This document shows, piece after piece, positions 59,972 through 64,000 of a stretch of 64,000 bases of DNA. The notes under the pieces were generated by a model. That model worked only from the letters and a program-made list of their open reading frames with translations. It did no database searches and was not told where the DNA came from. The translations under genes were made by a program, and so were the position numbers. Within the stretch, counting starts at the first letter, position 1. The number at the start of each line of letters is the position of its first letter. Source of the stretch: Rhodocyclaceae bacterium (GTDB lineage: Bacteria > Pseudomonadota > Gammaproteobacteria > Burkholderiales > Rhodocyclaceae); assembly GCA_030682175.1 (NCBI GenBank), contig JAUXOM010000122.1:1-64000 (forward strand). Direction: 5' to 3'.

Positions 59972-60281
59972 GGCTGGCGCTTTCGATATCGAACCGGGCC
60001 GCTTCGACCATCTCTCTGGAAAACATCATTGGTGCATCGGCAGTCATCCTGCCGGCTTTGATGGCCGCGAAGGCGGCGTCGCGGCGCGCCTTCTCCGCTT
60101 CGGCGAGCGCGTTCGTTCCCTGGGTCGCCGCGAGCAGATCGGCCTTGGTAATGCCAAGTCGTTCGACCAGGTACCCGATCTCGCTCCAGTATTCGATTTG
60201 CTGGGCAATCGACCGGTTGGCCAGATCCTTGGCTTCGCTGGACAGGTCGTAAAGGCGATTTGAGATGCGAATCGATTTCAT
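59964..60281 (-). CDS. ParD-like antitoxin-type protein
   Basis: 105 residues from ATG 60281; the frame is open to 60302, but that start would coincide with the predicted transcription start. KSIRISNRLYDLSSEAKDLA and NRSIAQQIEYWSEIGYLVER is the ParD-like RHH group (PF11903 as recalled). The C-terminal MTADAPMMFSREMVEAARFD is a plausible toxin-binding tail. It is followed with overlap by the nucleotidyltransferase-like gene, consistent with an antitoxin/toxin pair. A TTGCCA-17-CATGAT promoter precedes it. Confidence 0.75.
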   Translation of the reverse strand: MKSIRISNRLYDLSSEAKDLANRSIAQQIEYWSEIGYLVERLGITKADLLAATQGTNALAEAEKARRDAAFAAIKAGRMTADAPMMFSREMVEAARFDIESASLA

Positions 60282-60310
60282 GGTATTCACCCAATGTGGC
60301 ATTCCGCTAC

Positions 60311-60339
60311 ATCATGCTACGCCAGACTGAGATTGGCAA
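60311..60339 (-). promoter_or_regulatory. Candidate sigma-70 promoter of the ParD-like operon
   Basis: On the minus strand, TTGCCA (60339-60334) and CATGAT (60316-60311) are separated by 17 bases. It is overlapped by direct GCTAC repeats (GCTACATCATGCTAC), a possible operator. The predicted transcript starts near 60304, making 60281 the first sensible start codon. Confidence 0.5.
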
Positions 60340-60361
60340 GCAACTCGCAGATTCTGAATGA

Positions 60362-60394
60362 TTGAAAATTCTGCAATGCACGAAGAATTTTCAA
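60362..60394. other. Perfect 11-bp inverted repeat between two minus-strand genes
   Basis: TTGAAAATTCT (60362-60372) and AGAATTTTCAA (60384-60394) enclose 11 bases. It lies after the asparagine-synthase-like stop and upstream of the ParD-like promoter. It is AT-rich without a T-run; it could be a terminator-like hairpin or an operator. Confidence 0.6.
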
Positions 60395-60414
60395 CATTGA
60401 ATGGGGGGCTGTGT

Positions 60415-62064
60415 TCAGCTTTGTCTTGACCGCAGCCACTGTTCCAGCATCGTCATGATCCACACCAGTTCGCCGTAGAAGCCGGGGTGGGCGGGCAGGT
60501 GTTCCTTGAGCAGCGTGTCGATGAATTCATGCCGCACGATGCCGCGGTCGGCAAGGCCGTGCAGCGATTCCGTGGCAAGCTTGTTAAGCGGGAGATGATT
60601 GACGGCCCAGGGGCCGAAGGGCAGGCCGAAACCATGTTTCTTTTTGACGAGGATTGCGTCGGGAAGGAAACCGCGCAGGGCTTCCTTGAAGAACCAGCGC
60701 AGCTTGAGTCCCTTTAGTTTGTAAGACGTGGGCAGCCTGAGCGAGAAATCGAGCAGGCGGTCGTCGAGCAGCGGGAAGCCGATCTCGATGCCGGCCAGCC
60801 GGGCCGAGCCGACAACCTTGGGCAGGTCATTTTCGGCCAGGGTGTAGCGCCAGTCGTAGACGAGCATCTTGTTCACGAGTGAGGCGGACGCGGGGCAAGT
60901 GTCCCAGGTTGCGCGCTGGTGGTGCGCCGGGTTGTCGGCGTCGATCTTGCCGCGAAAGTCAGCGGTGAAAACCTGGTCCAAGCCCATGCGCATCAGCAGG
61001 TTGTAAGTCTGCATGCGGTCGGGCATCGGCACGCGTGCCTGGCGTACGTAGCTGGCGCCTTTTTTCAGCAGCGGCACGCGGTCGAAGAAGGAGCTGTCGG
61101 CGAAGGCGGGTTCGAGCAGGCCTTGGCGCAGAAACCGGGGTATATGGTCATAGACGCCGAAGACGCGTTGCTTGGCGTAGCGTGTATTGCCGCCAAACAG
61201 TTCGTCGCCGCCGTCGCCGGCGAGCAGGTGCGCGTAGCCATCCTGCTGTGCCATGCGGGCGCAGTAGAAGGCCGGCACGGCGGAGGAATTGCCGAAGGGC
61301 TGGTCGTAGCTGGCAGCGACGGCGGGCATGCCGGCGACGAGATCGTCCGGGGTAACGTAGTACTCGTGATGGCGCGTGCCGAAATGCTTGACAGCAATGC
61401 GCGCATATTCCATCTCGTCGTAGCCGGCGACATCGAAGCCGATCGAGTAGGTGTCGGCGGGTTTTCCTGTGATCTGCGTGACCATGCCGGCAATGGTGGA
61501 GCTGTCGGTGCCGCCGGAGAGGTAGCAGCCGGCGGGACCGGCGGCGAGCCGGTCGGTGACGGCATCTTTGACGATCTGGCGGAATTCGTCACGCAGGGCA
61601 GCGAAGGATTCACCCCGACCTTCTTCGAACCGCGGCTGCCACCAGGGCGCGACACTCAGCTTGCCGTTCTCGAACCGGGCGCAATGACCCGGCGGCAGGC
61701 GGATGACATCCTTGAAAATGGTGCGCGGCGAGGGGATGACATGGAAGTAGAGGTAGTCGAAGATCGCCTGCGGATCAAGTTCGGTGGCGCCCAGTGCGTC
61801 GGCGCGAGCAGCGCAACGCAACTGATTACCTGTGACGCGATAGCAGAGCGTCTGGATGGCGAAGCGGTCGATGGCGAGAAAGCTGCGGCCATCGTCCAGT
61901 TCCAGCGCAACCGCGAAATCGCCGCCAACGTGGGCGGGCGCAGCGGTGCCATATTTCTGGAAGGCCTGCCGCCACGCGGCAAGCACGCCATCGCGCGCGG
62001 CGACAGCAGCGAGAACGCCGTCATTGAAGCGCGGGTGACCGAGGCAGAGGGGAGTGATCGACAT
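60415..62064 (-). CDS. Asparagine-synthase-like protein lacking catalytic Cys
   Basis: 549 residues beginning MSITPLCLGHPRFNDGVLAA, with no Cys2. A residual glutaminase fold (AVALELDDGRSFLAIDRFAI, LRCAARADALGATELDPQAI) precedes the synthetase core GCYLSGGTDSSTIAGMVTQI, LLAGDGGDELFGGNTRYAKQ and KLRWFFKEALRGFLPDAILV. The PP-loop SGGTDSS is canonical, so ATP activation is likely, but the nitrogen donor is not glutamine via Cys2. It is the third such protein in the window. It probably modifies a uronic acid or sugar. It is the only gene on the minus strand between the two toxin-antitoxin modules at 59-60 kb and 62 kb. Confidence 0.9.
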   Translation of the reverse strand: MSITPLCLGHPRFNDGVLAAVAARDGVLAAWRQAFQKYGTAAPAHVGGDFAVALELDDGRSFLAIDRFAIQTLCYRVTGNQLRCAARADALGATELDPQAIFDYLYFHVIPSPRTIFKDVIRLPPGHCARFENGKLSVAPWWQPRFEEGRGESFAALRDEFRQIVKDAVTDRLAAGPAGCYLSGGTDSSTIAGMVTQITGKPADTYSIGFDVAGYDEMEYARIAVKHFGTRHHEYYVTPDDLVAGMPAVAASYDQPFGNSSAVPAFYCARMAQQDGYAHLLAGDGGDELFGGNTRYAKQRVFGVYDHIPRFLRQGLLEPAFADSSFFDRVPLLKKGASYVRQARVPMPDRMQTYNLLMRMGLDQVFTADFRGKIDADNPAHHQRATWDTCPASASLVNKMLVYDWRYTLAENDLPKVVGSARLAGIEIGFPLLDDRLLDFSLRLPTSYKLKGLKLRWFFKEALRGFLPDAILVKKKHGFGLPFGPWAVNHLPLNKLATESLHGLADRGIVRHEFIDTLLKEHLPAHPGFYGELVWIMTMLEQWLRSRQS

Positions 62065-62154
62065 GCGCGGAGGTTACCGGAGTCAATGGTTGATCGGATT
62101 ATAGGGGGCCAGCCAGGAAATTGCCGCGCGACCCGATCAATTGCGCGGGTGCGC

Positions 62155-62182
62155 TTGCAATGATATTCTTACCAGGTATTAC
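62155..62182 (+). promoter_or_regulatory. Candidate promoter/operator of the AbrB/PIN pair
   Basis: TTGCAA (62155-62160), 16-base spacer, TATTAC (62177-62182) is a weak sigma-70 match. TACCAGGTA (62170-62178), a perfect palindrome around A, overlaps the -10 region and could be an operator. Confidence 0.35.
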
Positions 62183-62194
62183 ATGGAGACGACA

Positions 62195-62428
62195 ATGGAA
62201 ACATGTTCGGTAACCAGCAAGGGGCAAGTCACGATCCCGAAGGCCGTGCGGCAACAGTTGGGGATAAGGCAGGGTAGCAAGGTCGAGTTCGCCCTGGTCG
62301 GCGATCATATCGAGGTGCGGGTGAAGGGCACGCCGGTGGCGGTGCCCGAGAGTGGTTTCGGCATGCTTAAAAGTCGGCGCAAGGCGGTGCCGGCGGATTT
62401 CGACCCGGCCAGTCTCGCCAAGCCATGA
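62195..62428 (+). CDS. AbrB/SpoVT-type antitoxin
   Basis: 77 residues from ATG 62195, which has GGAG (62186) at suitable distance; ATG 62183 is also possible. The sequence TCSVTSKGQVTIPKAVRQQL, GIRQGSKVEFALVGDHIEVR is the swapped-hairpin AbrB fold typical of MazE/VapB. The C-terminal MLKSRRKAVPADFDPASLAK is the toxin-binding tail. It is followed by a PIN-domain toxin with a 4-base overlap (ATGA), so this is a VapBC-type module. An operator-like palindrome lies at 62170. Confidence 0.92.
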   Translation: METCSVTSKGQVTIPKAVRQQLGIRQGSKVEFALVGDHIEVRVKGTPVAVPESGFGMLKSRRKAVPADFDPASLAKP

Positions 62429-62841
62429 TCGGCCTCGACACCAACATCCTCGCACGTTATTACATCGCGGATGCTGGCGACGCCGAGGCAAGCCGTCAGC
62501 ACGAACTGGCGCGGCGCTTGATCGAATCCGGCCAGCCGCTGATGGTCTGCAAAACCGTGTTGCTGGAATTTGAATGGCTGATGCGCGGGTATTACGGATT
62601 TTCCGCGGCGGAGGTGGCAACGGTGATGGCGCATTTGTGTGCATTGCCAAATATGCTCATCGAAGACCGGGACACGGTTACCCAAGCCCTTTCCCACTGC
62701 ACGGCGGGTCTTGAATTCGCCGACGCCCTGCACCACGCCAGTTATCGCGGCTGCCGCGGCATGGCCTCGTTCGATGATCGCAAGTTTGCGCGCCGTGCGA
62801 AACGGCTCGGCCTTATGCCGGCGGTCGTTGTTCCGAAGTAG
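62425..62841 (+). CDS. vapC: VapC-type PIN-domain toxin
   Basis: 138 residues. MIGLDTNILARYYIADAGDA has the first acidic Asp; MVCKTVLLEFEWLMRGYYGF the middle Glu; AGLEFADALHHASYRGCRGM, ASFDDRKFARRAKRLG the C-terminal acidic cluster. This is a PIN-domain ribonuclease of the VapC family. ATG overlaps the antitoxin stop by four bases. Its 3' end overlaps the convergent hydrolase gene by 29 bases. Confidence 0.93.
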   Translation: MIGLDTNILARYYIADAGDAEASRQHELARRLIESGQPLMVCKTVLLEFEWLMRGYYGFSAAEVATVMAHLCALPNMLIEDRDTVTQALSHCTAGLEFADALHHASYRGCRGMASFDDRKFARRAKRLGLMPAVVVPK

Positions 62842-63667
62842 TTGCAAGCCACTTCAAGCAGGCAGACGACACGGCATCGCGCCACTCCGCGCAAGAAAAT
62901 GTGTGATCCGCTTCCGCCACGTCGACGCGCGTCAGGTCTGGACGGTCGAGCAGGCCGCGCCAGCTTTGGACGCTGGCGGAGTATTCGAGAAACTCTTTCG
63001 CAGTGTAGTCGTTGCCGCTGAGGATCAGCAGCACCCGGCCCGGAAAATCCCGCCAGCCGCGCGCCATGCGTTCCTGGAAACCAAGGGTCTGTTCGGTCTG
63101 CGCCCTTGCCTGACCCAGCTTGCGCAGCAACTCGGCAAAGGACTGGATGGGGTTCAGCCGGCCGGAGAGCAGCTTGCGCCAGAACTCCGCTTGCAGCAGG
63201 CGCTGTGCATAGTAGTGCTTGACCTGGGTTTTTGCCAGCGAGGCTGGCGAGCGCACCCAGGGGTTGAGCAGGCAGAGGCCGGCGATGCGCGGGTCGCGCG
63301 TTTCTTCGCAGTAGAGCAGCGCTGCGGCGGCGGCATCGCAGAGGCCCCAGAGGATGATCCTGGTTGCGCCTGGACAGGCGGTTTGCAGGGCATCGATGGC
63401 GGCGCGGATGTCGGGCGTGACGGCCTCGAAATCGCGTTTGTCGCCTGTACTGTCGCCCATGCCACGCACATCGAAACGCAGCGTGGGATAACCGGCGGCC
63501 AGAGCGCGGGACAGCAGTACGAATTGCCGGTGGCTGCCGACGCGGGTTTGCGGCCCGCCGACGATGATGACGATGCCGACATCGGCAGCCTGTTCCGGCC
63601 GCGCGAGAATGCCGAACAGGGTTTCGTTCTCACAGTCGAAGTGGATGGCTGCTTCGGCGCAGTTCAT
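62813..63667 (-). CDS. Exosortase A-associated hydrolase 1 (alpha/beta hydrolase)
   Basis: 284 residues from ATG 63667; the frame is open to 63787, but the conserved part begins at MNCAEAAIHFDCENETLFGI. The alpha/beta-hydrolase core appears as GIVIIVGGPQTRVGSHRQFV, PTLRFDVRGMGDSTGDKRDF and the GLCDAA stretch in the nucleophile-elbow position (RIILWGLCDAAAAALLYCEE), where Cys replaces Ser. It belongs to the group recalled as TIGR03100 next to exosortase A loci. LLILSGNDYTAKEFLEYSAS and EADHTFSCAEWRD supply the acidic residue and His. ATG overlaps the stop of the neighbouring hydrolase 2 by four bases. Confidence 0.88.
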   Translation of the reverse strand: MNCAEAAIHFDCENETLFGILARPEQAADVGIVIIVGGPQTRVGSHRQFVLLSRALAAGYPTLRFDVRGMGDSTGDKRDFEAVTPDIRAAIDALQTACPGATRIILWGLCDAAAAALLYCEETRDPRIAGLCLLNPWVRSPASLAKTQVKHYYAQRLLQAEFWRKLLSGRLNPIQSFAELLRKLGQARAQTEQTLGFQERMARGWRDFPGRVLLILSGNDYTAKEFLEYSASVQSWRGLLDRPDLTRVDVAEADHTFSCAEWRDAVSSACLKWLATTSEQRPPA

Positions 63668-64000
63668 GAGTTGAGCGCCGCCAGGCTTGCGTCGAGCAGC
63701 GCGGGCGCTTCCTCGATTTCGACGGTCTGCCAGAAAGTCGGCGCTGGCAGGACGGCGCTGTGAAGCTGAAATCCGGCGGCCTGCCATTGCTCGATGCGCT
63801 TGAGAGAGGCTGGCGCGAGCGTGGCTTCCGGTCGCGCGGAAAGTTCGAACCAGACGATGCGACCGGCTGGCGCGGGCGGCAGCAGCTCGGCGGCTTCCAG
63901 ATCGCGGGCCAGTTCGGCGGACAGTGTGTAGCCAGCGATTTCCACCGGCTGACCGCTGGCGAGCTGTTGTTTGAGCGTGGCCATCACGCCCTTGCTCTCG
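63664..64000 (-). CDS. Exosortase A-associated hydrolase 2 (C-terminal part)
   Basis: Only the last ~112 codons are in the window; the frame stays open through the right edge (codons ESKGVMATLK), so an apparent start at 63987 is not the real one. VEIAGYTLSAELARDLEAAE, GRIVWFELSARPEATLAPAS match the C terminus of the hydrolase 2 group recalled as TIGR03101, which always partners hydrolase 1. Near the end, LHSAVLPAPTFWQTVEIEEA includes a copy of the dispersed element. The stop overlaps the hydrolase 1 start by four bases. Confidence 0.75.
   Translation of the reverse strand, partial: ESKGVMATLKQQLASGQPVEIAGYTLSAELARDLEAAELLPPAPAGRIVWFELSARPEATLAPASLKRIEQWQAAGFQLHSAVLPAPTFWQTVEIEEAPALLDASLAALNS
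63734..63756 (+). repeat. Dispersed 23-bp element, copy 16
   Basis: One mismatch from consensus. It encodes AVLPAPTF near the C terminus of hydrolase 2. Confidence 0.85.

Noticed and set aside
62370-62380. Partial copy of the element (AAAGTCGGCGC) in the AbrB-type antitoxin
   Set aside because: Only 11 bases match and the encoded residues fit the ordinary antitoxin tail.
1-64000. CRISPR array, tRNA, rRNA or complete insertion sequence
   Set aside because: No regularly spaced direct repeats, tRNA-like sequence or transposase gene was recognised in the window.

Overview
The window is a GC-rich bacterial chromosome segment carrying an exosortase A (XrtA/PEP-CTERM) exopolysaccharide locus. The gene set (prsT-prsR-prsK, the wza/wzz/BY-kinase export block, exosortase fused to EpsI, an XrtA-type AsnB, XrtA-associated glycosyltransferases, the XrtA hydrolase pair) is characteristic of Betaproteobacteria. 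I infer a Rhodocyclales-type organism (Azoarcus/Dechloromonas/Accumulibacter neighbourhood); this rests on family resemblance, not on a search.

Layout. (1) 1-10210, minus strand: a regulatory operon with a degenerate nucleotide-cyclase-like membrane protein, a cNMP-binding patatin phospholipase, PrsK histidine kinase, PrsR sigma-54 activator, PrsT TPR lipoprotein and a lytic transglycosylase cut by the window edge. (2) 10211-10601: divergent intergenic region. (3) 10602-25070, plus strand: the core machine, comprising outer-membrane export lipoprotein, Wzz-like co-polymerase, tyrosine autokinase, outer-membrane barrel, ExeA-like ATPase, DUF3473 deacetylase, FemAB protein, glycosyltransferase, exosortase A/EpsI, UDP-HexNAc dehydrogenase and epimerase, glycosyltransferase. 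(4) 25051-32067: a Phd/VapC pair, AsnB, WecB, two glycosyltransferases, a Phd/ParE pair. (5) 32101-40768: a broken duplicate of an asparagine-synthase-like gene, an AT-richer methyltransferase, a zeta-toxin-like remnant, then a coupled series (asparagine-synthase-like, methyltransferase, O-glycosylation ligase, deacetylase, heparinase-like lyase). (6) 40773-46032, minus: Wzx flippase, two sugar/methyl transferases, UDP-glucuronate decarboxylase, glycosyltransferase. (7) 46130-48088, plus: glycosyltransferase and TPR protein. (8) 48085-60281, minus: two tightly coupled operons, each beginning with a toxin-antitoxin-like pair and continuing into polysaccharide genes. (9) 60415-64000: third asparagine-synthase-like gene, an AbrB/PIN toxin-antitoxin pair, and the XrtA hydrolase 1/2 pair (the second is cut by the window end).

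Together these encode production of an amino-sugar/uronic-acid polymer: nucleotide-sugar supply (TviB/TviC-like, WecB, UXS), several glycosyltransferases, amidotransferase and acyltransferase-like modification, flippase, Wzy/ligase-type polymerases, export, lyase/deacetylase trimming, and exosortase processing of PEP-CTERM proteins. No PEP-CTERM substrate gene and no initiating phosphoglycosyltransferase is visible in the window.

The most unusual feature is a dispersed 23-bp element (inner 17 bases GTCGGCGCTGGCGGGAC) found at 16 sites. Thirteen lie inside coding sequences. It has no stop codon in any of six frames and is read in three frames, giving peptides such as AVPPAPTF, KVGAGGTA and KSALAGWR. 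It sits in signal peptides, gene ends and inter-domain linkers, and two variant copies bracket a toxin-antitoxin pair.
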